The notes beneath the pieces were generated by a model. The model saw only the letters and a program-made list of their open reading frames with translations, had not been told where the DNA came from and ran no database searches. Shown one piece after another: positions 1 through 13,719 of a stretch of 64,000 nt of DNA (its first letter is position 1; each line of letters opens with the position of its first letter). Source of the DNA: Eulemur rufifrons. Its lineage: Eukaryota > Chordata > Mammalia > Primates > Lemuridae. The DNA lies in contig NC_090999.1 in the NCBI RefSeq assembly GCF_041146395.1, forward strand, positions 69,817,001-69,881,000, given 5' to 3'. A program made the position numbers and the translations under genes.

Positions 1-1736
1 AGCCTTACATAAAGTATGAAAATAAAATCTTTTCTAAAAAGGAGCATAATGGAACTGTGTGTTGTTGTCAAGGTAAAAACCCCATGGCAGTATGAAATAG
101 AAAAGATGTAATTAGAATGTGCAATCTAACTTCTTACTAACTTAAGATGCAGTGTCTAAGGAGGAGACTTAATTCCTAATTTTAGTCAAAGGGCAAATGT
201 ACAATTAAGCTAACATAAATGCCTCAACCAAGCATTTAGGAGAATTCCCTTATCCCTGGACTCCCTAACCCACTACAGTTTAATAAGAAGTTCCAACCCA
301 ACCAAATTGCTGTCTGTCAGGCTGAAAAAAGAGCAGAGCCCACTGCACTGTTCTACATCAGATGACACTTTGGTCTGAACCAAAGTAAGTATAAAATAGA
401 GTACAGCATGCATCGTTGCTGGAATTGAAAACAAACTTTTTTTCTCACATAGAAAATACCTCATTTATTTCTAATCCTAAAATATCTCCGCCAGCCGCTG
501 TTGGAACCCTCACATGTACTGAGGCTTTGGCCACCAAACTAATTTGAAAATAAAATACATGAAATCACAAGCTTTACAGAAAAAATCCACCAGAATAAGA
601 AAGTTTATAATTATGGGAATGCTTGTGCCAGTAATATCACTGGCCCAAGTCTCCTCGTGTTAACGAACAGATATATTTCCAGTCTGCAGAGTCGCTGATG
701 GGTGAGTAGCATTGCTTCACACAGCTTGCCCCTGTGAGTAAGCAGTGTCATCCTTCCTGAGGACGAAGTTTGTCTTTTGACTGGTGAGGGTTCATTAGCT
801 CCTCTTTTTCTCCTACAGAAAGCCCTTTAGAAAAAGGGAATAATGAGCGAGCTTTGGAAACAAAGCTGATCTGAGAAAATGATATGGCCCTAGCTAATAC
901 GATGTCCTGCTTTCCCTAGGCCAATTTCCATTTCAACTCAAATACACTTGGTTATGCTGATGCAATATTATATTTTTATTTCAAAAATATAAAAGTTTGA
1001 TGTTACCAAGATTTCACGGAATGTAGAGGAAAGTAAAACATAGAATCTACACTCAAATTTCAAGTTTCTTAATAAAAGTGTATAACTATCTCTCAAAGAA
1101 GAATATGAAAGCTGTGAAATAGTACAAATAAAATATTGAGGGATACAATAAAAAGATATTAAACTCACCCGGATTGAACATATTAGGAAAACTGGACCCT
1201 TCCTCAAAACACTCTACTGTCACTTGCTTAAAATTTGTCACAAAAATCTAAAACTCTTCCATAAGCAGAAAAGTGAAAGGTATCTCTGCAGTTGCATTCA
1301 TATGTCAGAGACATAATTTTTCTTAAGTGAAGCATTACAAGTTTCACTATTTGCAGATAATATAGTCGTTTACTTAGAAAATCTAAACACTAATGAATAT
1401 CACTATTACAATTACTCAGTGAGTTCAACAAAATGATGGTTTATAAGTCGTCATCCTCTATATTAGTGACAGAAATGCAACTTGGACAAAACTTCTGGAT
1501 GCACAAGGCAAAGTATTTTGGGTTACATTTCTGGCAAAATCTTATGAGCATATTAGACTATGGAAGTTCTTAATACTCAACTATTTACCAAATGTTTACT
1601 CAATGTTTAATTTGTCTTGGTGCCTCATGAGGACAACAGGTAATCAAGGTGCAAAAATTAGTCACTGACTCTAAAAACGTATGGCTCTCTGCTGCTATGC
1701 ATAGATATACGCTCTGACTGAAATTCAAATGAAAGT
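1..1736. other. Unassigned AT-rich DNA
   Basis: No coding region, RNA gene or recognisable repeat. The short open frames here have no domain or codon pattern that suggests a protein. Confidence 0.6.
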
Positions 1737-1745
1737 TGTTTTATT

Positions 1746-2228
1746 CATATTTTTTTCTTTTTTATTTCAGCATATTATGGGGGTACAAATGTTTAGGTTA
1801 CGTATATTGACCTTGCCCCACCCAAGTCAGAGCTTCAAGCATGTCCATCCCCCCAGTGTGGTCCATCCCCACTGATTATGTATGTTTATACCCATCCCCA
1901 CCTCCTCCTTCCCATCTGCCCGAAACCCGATGAATGTTATTGCTATATGTGCACTTAGGTGTTGATCAGTTAAAACCAATTTGAAGGTGAGTACATGTGG
2001 TGCTTGTTTTTCCATGCTTGTGATACTTCACTTAGTACAATGGGTTTCAGCTATATGCAGGATAATACAAGAGGTGCTATGTCACCATTGATTTTTGTGG
2101 CTGACTAGTACTGCATGGTATACATAAACCACATTTTATTAATCCACTCATGTATTGATGGGCACTTGAGTTGTTTCCACATCTTTGCAGTTGTGAATTG
2201 TGCTGCTATAAACATTCGAGTGCAGATG
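1746..2228 (-). mobile_element. 5'-truncated L1 3' end (strepsirrhine type)
   Basis: A T-rich run (the reversed poly(A) tail) leads into 'cagcatattatgggggtac', the L1 3' UTR, then C-rich sequence, and then the reversed end of ORF2 ('catgtattgatgggcacttg'). The copy stops near 'cattcgagtgcagatg'. A 9-bp direct repeat, 'tgttttatt', flanks it at 1737-1745 and 2229-2237, which fits target-primed insertion. The L1 sense strand is minus. It cannot encode protein. Confidence 0.88.
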
Positions 2229-2237
2229 TGTTTTATT

Positions 2238-3274
2238 TGTATTTATTTGTGTGTGTGAGAGAGAGAGTGTGTGTGATGGCCATTGAGAATAGCTCACATT
2301 ATACATTTTTTTAAACCAGGACCTGAAGAAATAAAGTAAAAGAGGATGAATTCATTCCCTATTTCAAATTATTCTTCAAGGACTGCTAAAATGAGATCTT
2401 ATATTAAGAAAAATAATTGTATTTGTAATATTTTTCCATAGTCAATATGCTTTAAAAATATAAATAATTTTAGTAGGTTCTAAAAATTCTTCTAATGTAA
2501 TTTCTAATTAGGGACATTTTCTATGTGAGTAGCAACATTCTATGAATCAAAATTCAGTTTCTCACATTATGTAGTTTTAGACTTCACAGAGACAACACAA
2601 TGATTAGTATAAAATCATGAAGTTTTCTACTAATACAAAATAAATATAGCTATTATATAACAGATTCTAAATATTCCTCAGTGGTTTAGATATCAGTTTC
2701 TAATTTCACATTTCTAGGTATGAAATCAGCTATAGTTAAAAGTATTATCGCTCTGGGCTAGATTTCTTTCCTTGTGCCTTCCAGACCATGTTTGCTCTGC
2801 CTTTCCTTTATGGTTTGAGTTCTTGCGAAACACTGGTCTATGTAAGAATAGTTTTTTTTTTTCTTTATGGGGCCATTATTACTCATTACAACATTATTTT
2901 TTAAATCTTGTATGTGTTCAGACTTCACAGTTTTAATTATTTTGTTTTTTTAATTAATTGCATTGTTAAGAGGGCTTTGCTTCTCTCAATTACTCTGTTG
3001 AACACCTGCCACTGGCTACCTCATGTGAGGGAAATATTTTATTTGTCTTTGTGGTTAACCTGCAGCTCTCTATTTCCTTCATTAGAGTTTCATCTTCTCC
3101 TAGCAGCTTTGAAATTTTATCTTCCTATTCCATTGCTATGTGTTTGTACATTTATGTGAGGGGTAACAGGAGAAGAGAGAGGACTATTCTGTCACAAATT
3201 GACTCTGGTTTAATCTGGTTCCCAGAAGAAAGTAGAAATAGGTCTAGAATGCATCCACACTGAATATAAATTTC
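2238..3274. other. Unassigned AT-rich DNA
   Basis: Begins with a short GT/GA-rich simple stretch (about 2248-2277) next to the L1 junction. The rest is AT-rich and not recognised. Confidence 0.5.
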
Positions 3275-3831
3275 TGTGTTAGGATTCTCCAGAAAAATAT
3301 ATATTTTCTCCAGAAAAATATATACCATTAATATATATTAATAGATAGATAAATAAGAGAGTTATTATGGGAATTGGCTCACACAATTGTGGAGGCCAAG
3401 AAGTTCTATGATATGTTCTCTGCAAACTGGAGAAATAAGAAAGCTGATGTTTTATTAATAGTTAAATCTGAGTGTGAAGGCCTGAGAACTAAGAGGGCTA
3501 GTGTTGTAATTCCCAATCCAAGTCTGACAGTGTGGGGTTTGGGGACGTTTAAGTCCCTGTGCCAGTCCCACGGCCAGAGCAGGAGAAGATGGGTGGATGC
3601 TTCCAGTCCAAGGAGGGAAGGAATTCGCTCTTCCTCTGCCTTTTTGTTCTGCGCAGGCAGATCCTCAATGAATTAGATGATACCTACCCATATTGGTGGG
3701 GACAGATCTTTACTCAGTTTGCTGATTCAAATGCTAATCTCTTTCAGAAACACCCTCACAGACACCCCAAATAATAGCTGTCTAGGCATCCCTTAACCGA
3801 CAGAAGTTGATAGATAAAATTAACCACCGTA
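3275..3831 (-). mobile_element. ERVL-type LTR remnant (MLT2-like)
   Basis: Read on the minus strand, both ends match the general form of the ERVL LTR family MLT2: one end is the reverse of 'ggattctccaga' and 'ttggctcacacaattgtgga', the other the reverse of 'aaattaaccacc'. The length of about 560 bp suits a near-complete solo LTR. A local duplication of 'tctccagaaaaatatata' lies near the left edge (about 3287-3324). No retroviral coding sequence adjoins it. The 71-100 residue open frames inside it are incidental. Confidence 0.7.
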
Positions 3832-5164
3832 TCTCTGATCTGGAAGAAATGAAAACATCATGATACTTTTAATGTCACAATATTATACTTAATCACTTGT
3901 TGCAAAAGTGGCTTAGCAATTTTCTGTTACCACCATCACAGTAATTATGAAAGCTTGGAGGACTTAATCATTTACCAATTCTCTCCTTAGGCTCATGTCC
4001 ACAGCAAGCTAGAAAAAGGTCAAAGAATAGCATAAGTTTTATTAGTGGCTATGCTATCTATTAACTTGCAAATATAAAGACTTTGTTATACTCTGTAAGA
4101 AATAATGGCTAGAACTGAGGCCAAAATGAAGTTGTCTGTTGTTTACTCCCAAATCTAAATTTTAAGACCTGCCATTGGATTTGTGGAGTTAGGAATTTAC
4201 CTACTTGGCCATTTGGAAAATTGTGGTCACCTTCACAAACTTGGCATCAGAAAGTTGCTTTATGACTTTCGTGGGCCCCAGGCATATTGCCTTTGTGGAC
4301 CCCCATCTCCATAAAAAGTATTAGAAATTACATTTTATGACTATATTGACATAAATATGAACCTACTGTATTATAAATAAGGCATTTTCTTCAATCTAAA
4401 AATTTATTATTTTCTTCTGATTTTAAAAGAAACAAAAACATTTTTGTGGGCCCCTAAATATATTGTATGCCCCAGCCAATGTGACTTCTGTGCCTAATGG
4501 ATCAGTTGGCCCTGTGTGGAAGAAGAGAGATTATCAAAGAGAAGTTTATGTTGGTGGTGGTGGTGGTGGTGGTAGTGCTGGGGTGTGTGTGTAGAAAACA
4601 TGTCATTGATAAATATGGCCTAAATGATGTCTTGTTTTCACCCATTTTTCCTCTTAGAAAAATTATGCTCTCTCATATGAAGAGAAGCAAGTGAAAGGAC
4701 AGAGGACAGAGAAGGGAGAAAAACATCATTTGAATACCACACTGCCCTTGGAAGCAAAGGGAATGTCCCCTTCTTTCTATGGAAATGTTTTCAGGAATGG
4801 GTCAGTCTCCCCTCAAACATAACGTGGTCTACATTTGATTATCCCTATTTTTACAGTTATATCAGACATACTAGGTTAGGCCTGGTTATCACTTATGTGA
4901 AAGTGTATATAAATCAAATTTTATAATTTCAGAGGAATGTGGGTTTTCTGCCTTTCCTACTTCTGCCAGTGCCTTCCTTCAGATTACGCAATATTAATCC
5001 TGACCATCATATTTGACTCGTGTGGGCACATTAGCTGTCATGTCCAATTAGCTGTCAAATTTTAAAATTTTTTATTGAACAATTTTTTTTACACCTATGT
5101 TCTCATTTTTGAACACTTCTTAGTAACTTTTTCTCCTAATTAACTTATTCTGTATTACAAATCT
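3832..5164. other. Unassigned DNA with possible decayed DNA transposon
   Basis: Mostly unrecognised. Between about 4268 and 4490 the motif 'gtgggcccc' occurs near both ends of an AT-rich interval, which loosely recalls a small non-autonomous DNA transposon, but no convincing inverted repeat pair could be aligned. Confidence 0.4.
4552..4573. repeat. (TGG)n microsatellite
   Basis: About seven uninterrupted TGG units in otherwise unassigned DNA. Confidence 0.9.
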
Positions 5165-5545
5165 AATGCTGGTGAGGATGTGGAGAAAGGGGAATCCTAG
5201 TACACCGTTAGTAGGAATGTAAATTGGTGCAACCACTATAGAGAACAGTATGGAGGTTCCTCACAAAACTAAAAATAGAACTACCATATGATTCAACAAT
5301 CCCACTGCTGGGTATATATCCAAAAGAGATGAAATCAGTATATCAAGGAGTTATCTGCACTACAGTGTTTATTGCATCACTATTCACAATAGCCAAGATT
5401 TGGAATCAACCTAAGTGTCCATCAACAGATGAATGGATAAAGAAGTTGTGGTACATATACACAATGGAATATCATATAACCACAAAAAAGAATGAAATCT
5501 TACCATTTGCAACAACATGAATGGAACTGGAGAACAAATATGCTA
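5165..5545 (+). mobile_element. L1 ORF2 3'-end fragment
   Basis: The open frame at 5329-5520 encodes the C-terminal reverse-transcriptase region typical of L1 ORF2p, with 'SLFTIAKIWNQPKCPSTDEW' followed by a YTMEYH motif. Upstream DNA ('gctggtgaggatgtggag', 'actgctgggtatatatcc') continues the same match. The similarity fades at about 5545, before any 3' UTR, so this is an internal, inactive fragment. It looks older than the L1s with the strepsirrhine 3' UTR. Confidence 0.88.
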
Positions 5546-8072
5546 ATGAAATTTATCAAAGATATGTGTGACCATGGAGCTATGCTAACTTCATTATGCT
5601 AAGAGCAGATGTTCCAGATTACAAATCCAAAGTCAAATCTGAAACTACCTTTTGGAAAAAAGGAAGAATTACCTCAAACAAGTGATTTATTTATTCCAAG
5701 TTACATTTCTCATTATCAAAAGGAACTTGTAAAGAATTAATTTTGTGAAGTTTTATGAAAACTGAAAATAAAATGAATAGGGTGATTTTACTACTATTTT
5801 TTTACATGTCTTCTTTATTGCTCTGATAGAACAATAAGTAAAATCTTTTTTAAAATGAAAATTATTCTTATCTTTATTAATTAAAAAGTCTCTATTGCTA
5901 CCTTTTAACAAAATTTCTCAGCTATTAAAATAATATTTCAGTTTTCAGAATGTCTGTTCTCAAATCAGAATGAACAAATAATGCCTAAGGCACTATCAAG
6001 ACACTTTCTTTATCATGCAAGCATTTCAAAATAAAAATAACCTTAATTTCAAACAATAAAATTCTTCAAATTATACATGTTTAAAGTGTGATTCTGTATA
6101 ATCCAAACCACCATTTCACCTTCTAGACTATTGTTGCTAAACATTTAATTGTGACCCAAATAAATGTTCTAACATTTTAGCAACTATTTTATTTTGAATA
6201 ATGACAGCAATAAAATTCAGGTGGCTGGAGAATATTCACAATAGATGGCTTCCAATCAAATAGTGGTACCCTTGAAGGCCATTGTGTTTAGGCAGCAGGG
6301 TGGGAGTTATTTATTGGTCATATATTCTCCATTCTAAAAACAGAAGGTCAGACCCTTGCATGACACATTCACTGTTTTATTTCTGCTATTTGAAAATAGG
6401 TATGTTGAACATCAGGACAGTGAAAAAGAAAAGCACTCCTAAGTAAGCTTCAGGAACCTGACATCAAATGGACATAAAATAGATATATTGTATCTTTAAA
6501 ACTGTATCCCTTATTTCCAACACAGCTCTCTTTGTTTGCAACTCCATGAATATTGTATGATTATTGTTCTTCACACAGTTCAAGGAAACCATAATGTGGC
6601 ACCACTAAGACACTCTGTTCAGTAACTTAAAAATAATTCCCCAGAGGTGGACACTGATAAAAGGGCTTGATGAAAACGGCTGTTAGAGGCAGACCTTTCC
6701 ACAAAAGCTAGGTCAAGTCGCCCTTGGTCATGCAGATAGGAAAAAAAATACAATGTGCACACCAAGAACCCTTTTTGTATCTCCCTTTACAATTCCTCAT
6801 TCTTAATAATTTTTTTCATATACAAAATCAAGATCATTGAAACTAAATTGAAAAATCTGACATTGGATTCTCATTCATAGGATAATAAATATAAGCCATA
6901 CTATGTTCATTAATTGTCCAATATGATTCTGTGGAAGTAGGTACATATGTAAATTCTTTACAACCTTAGACATTTTGAAATATAATAATAAATAAAAATG
7001 TGACAATTTTTAGAAGTGCCAATATATATCCATACTACAACGTGATATTCTTTTCTTCACCTGATAGTACAAAAGATTTTTATCATTTTTAATTTTAATA
7101 AATTATTTTAAAATTTCATTTCTGAATCATATTAGTTTTATACAGTATAGTATAATTTTAATTTTAGTTATTACTTATTGGCCATATTAGAGTAATGTTT
7201 GCCAATCACCACCATGATGTTCTGAATGGTGAGATTTGATTCAAATACATATTTGATTCTTTTAACAACATGGATATATAGAAAATCTTGGAAGAGTTTC
7301 ATTATTCAGAATACTTGGTAAAATTTTTCCTTTGTCAATAATTCAAGGTAAATTTTCTTGTGTTAATATACATTTTTTATCAGATACTATGGACAGGAAA
7401 TCAATTAAAGATACAGAGACATAAAAGTCATTGAGAACATAAAATGCAGACTCTCTTCCTCCTTTGAAAGAACATACAGTTTACTTAAGAGAATTATATA
7501 CATAGCCATAAAATTATAACTAAATATCTCTATATAAAATTAAAGTTAGAGACAAAAGGACAAAGACCAGAGGGAGAAAGGCATGAGGAATGTGAGGGCA
7601 ATGGGGGTGGTGATGGCGGTAAACTGAGTCCTGAGGAATGAGTAAAATGTACATATGTGGAGGGCAGATGAAGAACACTGCAGATTGGACTCACATTACA
7701 ATCAAGTACTAAGACATGAAAGTGGATTTTGCATATACAGAGATCCACAAATAGATCCTATTGACTGTGATGATTGGAACATTCAAATAAGAAAACAGAA
7801 GAAGGAATTTGAAAAATTGAGAACCTATTAAAAGTGATCTTGAATGTAACATGTCCTTTCCTGTCAAAATATTTGATTGCTGTTGATGTTTGTATTTGTA
7901 TACTTATGGGGGAGGTGTGGTGAGAAAGAGAATGACATGAGCAATGTAATGTTTTATTACGTTTTAATCTGGCTGAAAATTGCAGGATTTAAGTGAATGA
8001 AAAAACTATTATACTTTGGTGGTTAAAGTGGAAATGATAGGAACTGTACTTACAGTGGTTTCCATGTGGATA
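5546..8072. other. Unassigned AT-rich DNA
   Basis: About 2.5 kb without a recognisable repeat, RNA gene or plausible exon. Confidence 0.5.
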
Positions 8073-8272
8073 GCACATATAGGAATAACATTAATTGGGT
8101 GTTGGGCAGATGGGGTGGGGAGGGGATGGGTGTATACACACATAATGGTGTGATGCACACAGTCTGGGGGATGGACATGCTTGAAGCTCTGCCTGGGTGG
8201 TGGGGGGGCAAGGGCAATATAAGCAACCTAACCTTTTGTACCCCCATAATAGCTGAAATAAAAAAAAAAAAA
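8073..8272 (+). mobile_element. Short 5'-truncated L1 3' UTR with poly(A)
   Basis: Only the last ~185 bp of the strepsirrhine L1 3' UTR is present, ending in 'tgtacccccataatagctg', 'aaataaa' and a poly(A) run. It holds a G-quadruplex motif at 8112-8130 with four runs of three or four G. The overlapping 65-80 residue open frames on both strands come from this low-complexity UTR. No clear target-site duplication was found. Confidence 0.88.
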
Positions 8273-9799
8273 CATTGTTATAACAGTAAAAAAAAAAGAA
8301 CATTTTAGATATAAATTATTTTTAGGAAGGAGGAACATAAAAGGCTTTATGATTAATCACTTACATAGAATAAGGAAGTAGATATATTATGTAAATATTT
8401 AAGCCCCATGATTTGGTGTATGATGGCTTCTTTTTGTTTAAAGATCATGCATTCAGCTTTATTTTGAGCTTGAAGTAAGCAGGAAGTAAGAGTAGAATTG
8501 TTCTACTTACCATCTTAGGATGGTTTTCTTTGTAATAACCTCTGTTGCTTTTGTTTACTTTTGAACAATCTACTGCACAGCTTGGGTCCCTAGGCCAGGC
8601 ATTGTTTTTCTAAATTCATGATTTTTTCTCTTATAATTAATGAAGTAATGAATGTTAGCATGTATAAATGTTAGTTTCCCAGAGAGAAAATTATCCCTGA
8701 AAGAAAACCGGCTATTAAAGTTATGTCATTAAAAAAATAATGGTTTCTATACAAACAGTATTTCAAATGATGAATTTAATGATGGTTTAACTCTACAGGT
8801 TGACAGGATCCACCATTTGATGCTCTCTATTGTACTTGGGGCTTCAGGAGGAGTTAAGAGTGAGAATTATAATGCTTGTTTGTGGTCACAAATGTGAGGA
8901 TTTCTGTTAGGTCTCACAGTAAGCCTTTCCACATATCAGGATTCTACCATAAATGTTAATTTATTTTTTAGTATTTTCTTATAAATATTAATGTAAATTG
9001 TTTAAAATTAAAAGAACCCAATCATACATCTTTGGAGGTTCCTAAATACTGGGGGTATGTAAATGGCTGTGTTTTGAGAGAGACTGTTTCACATTCCAAG
9101 CAGGAGAAAATATCGAGTATGAGAGTAGTTAGCTAGTAAAGAAAAAAAATCTTACCAGTTTCTGAAGCCTGCAGTGAAGGTAGACAGGAAAGAGTGTTGG
9201 AACGAGACTGAGAGAGAGCCCAGGGAATCAGCGGTGGAAAAGCCCAACTGTAGCTCGGTAAGCCCAGAAAAATGACAGAGCTCAATATCTTTAAGAATAT
9301 TTAGATAGCTGAGTGTTGCAGACCCTGAAGATGGGGTCTAAATAAGAAAGAAATAAGTCTGGATTAGAGAAGGTGGAGCATGAGCTAGGTTTAAAATGAT
9401 AGTAAAATTAAAAGATGCATGAGAGATGATATGTTGGAAGTAATGCACTGAGACATGCATGTACAAGGTGTGAATTATGGCTGATAAGGACACCACTTTG
9501 AATAGAGCACATGGTTCATGAAAACAAAATGTGGTAGAGTAGAGAAGAATGGTGGTCCACATGATGTGCATTCTTTAAAGTCCAGTGAAGGAATTTAGGC
9601 TTCTATAGATGGAAGAGTGATTGAGATCACACTATTAAGAGATGTACAAAAGACGTCTGAGAAATAAATTTGTGTTTAAGTATTTTTCAGAAATTTTAAG
9701 TTGTATTCATGATGATTCTGGTGATAATAGCTGGTATATTTTGAAGGAAAAGTGGCTAGAGCTAGGATGTATATAGTTAGGAGGCTCACAAAATAGTTC
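8273..9799. other. Unassigned DNA
   Basis: Unrecognised. The interval at about 9170-9650 is more purine-rich and less AT-rich than its surroundings but shows no family signature. Confidence 0.45.
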
Positions 9800-10025
9800 A
9801 GGCTTTGGAACGTCATGAATTCTGGAATCAGAGGCATTGGGGTTACATGTCTTTATCTCACAATTAATAGCTCTGAGATCTTGAGAAAGTTTTACTTATT
9901 CTTCCTGAGTTTAGAGAGATAACGTTATAAGTGTCTGCAAGGATTCTTTGAAGATAAAATTATATACATGTGATACATGTGTGTGTACATGTACATTTAT
10001 TGATTTTACAGTGCCTGACATAATT
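9800..10025 (+). mobile_element. MIR SINE, degenerate
   Basis: Follows the MIR layout at low identity: 'attctggaatcagaggc', a 'ctctgagatcttgagaaagtt' core, then a GGATT..GAAGATAAAAT block and 'acagtgcctgacataattctcagtaaa'. Confidence 0.5.
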
Positions 10026-10831
10026 CTCAGTAAAATGTTTGTATACTCTATTTATATTTTATTCTCTTTTATTTAGTATCTATCTATATATTTGTTTTAT
10101 CTTATAATCCCTTTCAATATCTTTCCTTTAGCAATGTCTCTAAAGGTTTAAAATGTCTATAGGCTACTTAAACTAGAACATAATTTGAAACTATATCAAT
10201 ATTATGAAATAAAGTGATTGAGTGAAGAGAAGATATTTATGCTAGAAGGGACATGTGATGAGGCAGGTCGTACATAACTGGACAAAATTTTCTCATGTAA
10301 GAAAATACTTTTTGCCATTGGGAATTCTAGAATTACTTTTAAAATTTCCTATGTCCCATCTTAAGAAAATATTATATCAAATGCACAAAACAGGAGTTAC
10401 CAATATTTGGTATATTTCACACAGTATTTTTCTAGACATTTTATGAATTTTTACACACCATTTAAGATCATGTGAAGATTGCATTAGTAAAGTACATTTG
10501 CCCTCTCTCAACAGCAAAATGTATACCTTTATCTCCTCATCATTCCTGATATATAGAGCCTTAGCTCTTTGTGTTTTCTGTTCCCTAGAGAAGCAGCATG
10601 CCCAAAGAGACTCAAAATACATTTATTTCCTCAATGGAGGCATTTTTTTATAACTTTCAAGATAATTTAAACCACAGGTTCAAAGATTCAACTAAAGTAT
10701 GTTAGAAAAAGGCAGTGTAATAGATTATAAGTGCCTTTGGTTCTATGGGGGTATCAGAAGGGACAATGATTACACAGCCTGGCCCTGAATAAAAATAGCC
10801 CTAATCCTTTCTTAATTTCATTGATTGACTC

Positions 10832-11170
10832 TTTTTTTTTTTTTTCTTTTTTTTGAGACAAAGTCTCATTCTGTTGCCTAGGCTAGAGTGCCGTGGCGTC
10901 AGCCTAGCTCACAGCAACCTCAAATTCCTGGGCTCACGCGATCCTCTTGTCTCAGCCTCCCGAGTAGCTGGGACTACAGGCATGCGCCACCCTGCCCGGC
11001 TAATTTTTTCTATATATTTTTAGTTGTCCAGCTAATTTCTTTCTATTTTTTTTAGTAGAGATGGGGTCTCACTCTTGCTCAGGCTGGTCTCAAACTCCTG
11101 AGTTTAAAGGATCCACCCTTCTCAGCCTCCCAGAGTGCTAAGATTACAGGCATGAGCCACTGTGCCAGCC
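10832..11170 (-). mobile_element. Strepsirrhine Alu, dimeric
   Basis: Full dimeric Alu reversed: poly(T), 'gagacaaagtctcattctg', the linker 'ttttagttgtccagctaa' and a left-arm end 'ggcatgagccac'. The linker and 'gccgtggcgtcagcctagctc' match the strepsirrhine Alu type. A direct repeat of 'gattgactc' lies at 10823-10831 and 11171-11179. It has several substitutions and is older than the copy at 18.46 kb. Confidence 0.95.
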
Positions 11171-11238
11171 GATTGACTCATTTTTATTCAGAGCTTAGGG
11201 CCTCCCCCTGGTAGTCTCAATTTTAAATATCTCCTCCA

Positions 11239-11290
11239 TTTTACTAGCTGTGTAACCTGAGCCAAATTACTTAAACTCATCTAGACTATT
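11239..11290 (+). mobile_element. MIR core fragment
   Basis: 'ttactagctgtgtaacctga' followed by 'attacttaaactcat' matches the conserved central core of MIR. The flanks are too degraded to extend. Confidence 0.55.
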
Positions 11291-11627
11291 GAGTATTAAT
11301 GCTAAATCAAATACAATACAGACAAAAACACTTCCAAAAGTTATTTTCTTTAGACAAGGTAATAATGGGTAGATTTCGCATGACTAAAATTTTAGATGAT
11401 TTTTGGATGCCCACAGGCTTCCTTATTCATGATAATTTTAATGAGAGGTAAGAGTAATTATGAATACCAGTTATACTTTAGTGGTTCATCTGCAGAAATT
11501 AATTCATTCTTGACAACAAATTTGAACAAATCTGAAGATTGGGTATTATCAATTTCTGTTCACAAATAAGGATTGAGATCCAAGAATTTGACAATAATCA
11601 TTATTATCATCAATATGCTTTTATTTG

Positions 11628-11720
11628 CCTTGAGAGCATATATGGATTCAAATTTCTACTGTGTCATGTACCAATTTCATGACTTTAGTTAACTTGCCTG
11701 ATGTTGCTTTAGTAATTTAC
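11628..11720 (+). mobile_element. Possible MIR fragment
   Basis: 'gagagcatatatggattcaa' then 'catgactttagttaacttgc' follows the spacing of the MIR left half and core at low identity. Confidence 0.35.
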
Positions 11721-13719
11721 ACTTCTATGCTTGTTATTTTAATTTATTTTAATAATATAGTTTTCGTGAAGTTAAGTAACAATGCATGGAATATGGTCTT
11801 TTAAAGATTTTCTTATTTCTTATTTATATATACCTTTATTTTTTATAGCACAATGGAGATTGTTTTACACGTAGTAAAACATTGATAATGAAGTAATTAA
11901 AAGGTGAATATTTAGTTAAAAAGTAATAATTTAAGGAATATAATAAATAAATAATTGCACATTATTTCAATGACACCCTTGAGAAAAAATTGTAACACAT
12001 TTTTTTCTGGTAGAAAGAATCCTTCAATAAAGATCAATTCATGTTTTATGTGTTAATGCTTATATGATTCATAGATAAAATAATTCTACCATAGAGATGC
12101 TTTTTTATGCTGTCTTCAGCACTGCTGTGACCATTAACAGATCATTAACATTGATGGGAGTTCCTAAGGCATATTGAAAGTACATACTCAGACAGCAACT
12201 TACTTCCTTTAAACATGATGGATAAGCAAAAATAAAATTACATCTGTTGCCTTTAAAGATATGTTTGAAGTTTGAAGTTTCTATATCATTAAAATGGTAC
12301 AACATCCCTATTATGCTTAACATTACTTTTTGAAAAAGTAGTACTACTCCATGGATTCTGGCTCTTTTGATCATTTTTTGGAGAGAGAGCTAAGAAATAG
12401 AATTCTTTGTTGCTTCAGTTGCTTGAACAGCATGTATAGAATGACAATAAGAAAAATGTTAAAACTTATGTAACAAATATGTAAAAGATAATATAATTAG
12501 TACTAAACAAAAATATAAATTAAATTTCCACTATTGACAAAATATAACCCTAAGTAACCCAGAATTCATACTAGTGTTAAAATTTCTTGTTAGAAACATT
12601 TTGCAATTATGTGGGCCAGTTAATTTGTATCTTAAAATATTTAAAATACTTATTATAAATACATACACAAATAATATATCATATATTATGTATATTTTAA
12701 TATAAATATTTTCTTTCCATCTTTTAGAGATATATAATATCACATACTATACTACTATGTATAGATTGCCGAAGCAATAAATTTAGTATAACCAATGCTG
12801 TTTTGTAATCCTGTTAAAGACAATAACGTAACAGAAAAAGTCATCTTTTTACTGAGAAAATAATCAACATTTAATGTGCTTGTATTAGTTAAGTGGCAAT
12901 TGGTATAAAAATCATTTAAAATATGTTATTAGTGAAAAAATTGGAAAAACAGAACTTTGAAAGTTCAAAGGAGAAATCAAGGTGACTATCACAATAAGTA
13001 ATTCACTTTTAACACGTTAAGTTCAATGATATTCAGAAAGAATCAGAAAGGAAAAGACTTCAAAGGTCTCATAAGCATAAAGAAGTCAAAGAAGGTCAAT
13101 CTTGAAACAGCTGCTGGAGGGGATCAGAGAGATAAAACTTAAACCTAATAATTACTATTAGAAAATTAAAGGAATAAAAGGGGCCAACATCAAATCAAAA
13201 ACGCTTAAAGTGGCAGAGTAGAGTCCTGGGAAACAGCAATAAAATCTATCCAGACATAATTGCTCAGAATTCATATTAAAAATTGATTAAGAAAAAAATA
13301 AACTTCTACTCATTTATCATTATATTATCAAGAAAGTCCCTAGAAATCATTCAGCAGAGTAAGGAATAAATGACAGAAAATAGGAAAGATGACTTTTTCT
13401 TGAGTCACAGAGAATTTAAAACCTCTTAGTAAAGGGATAAAATTCTATATGTGTAATCTATTAAGACTCAGACCAAGGATGAGCTTTTGAATTGTGGTCA
13501 GTAAATCCAAATGAGACATCTCTGATTCTATGACTCAATGACCCAATGACTAAGTAGATCAGAGAAACTTTAATTCATGTGGTTCACTGACATATTAATC
13601 TTCATATTATTCTGGGCAATCAAATATAGAATTCATATATCAATATGTATTCTCTCTTTTCTGAGTAAATTCCATCAGAAAACATCCACATCCATACCAA
13701 TTCAGTTATACTTAATGAA
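11721..13719. other. Unassigned AT-rich DNA
   Basis: No supported feature. The part from about 13.2 kb may belong to the 3' UTR of the ancient L1 that follows, but similarity is too weak to place the edge. Confidence 0.4.

Noticed and set aside
4268..4490. Small hAT-like transposon with 'gtgggcccc' ends
   Set aside because: Only short shared motifs were seen; no inverted repeat pair or 8-bp duplication could be aligned.
8050..8308. Open frames on both strands around 8.1 kb
   Set aside because: They are translations of the L1 3' UTR and its poly(A).
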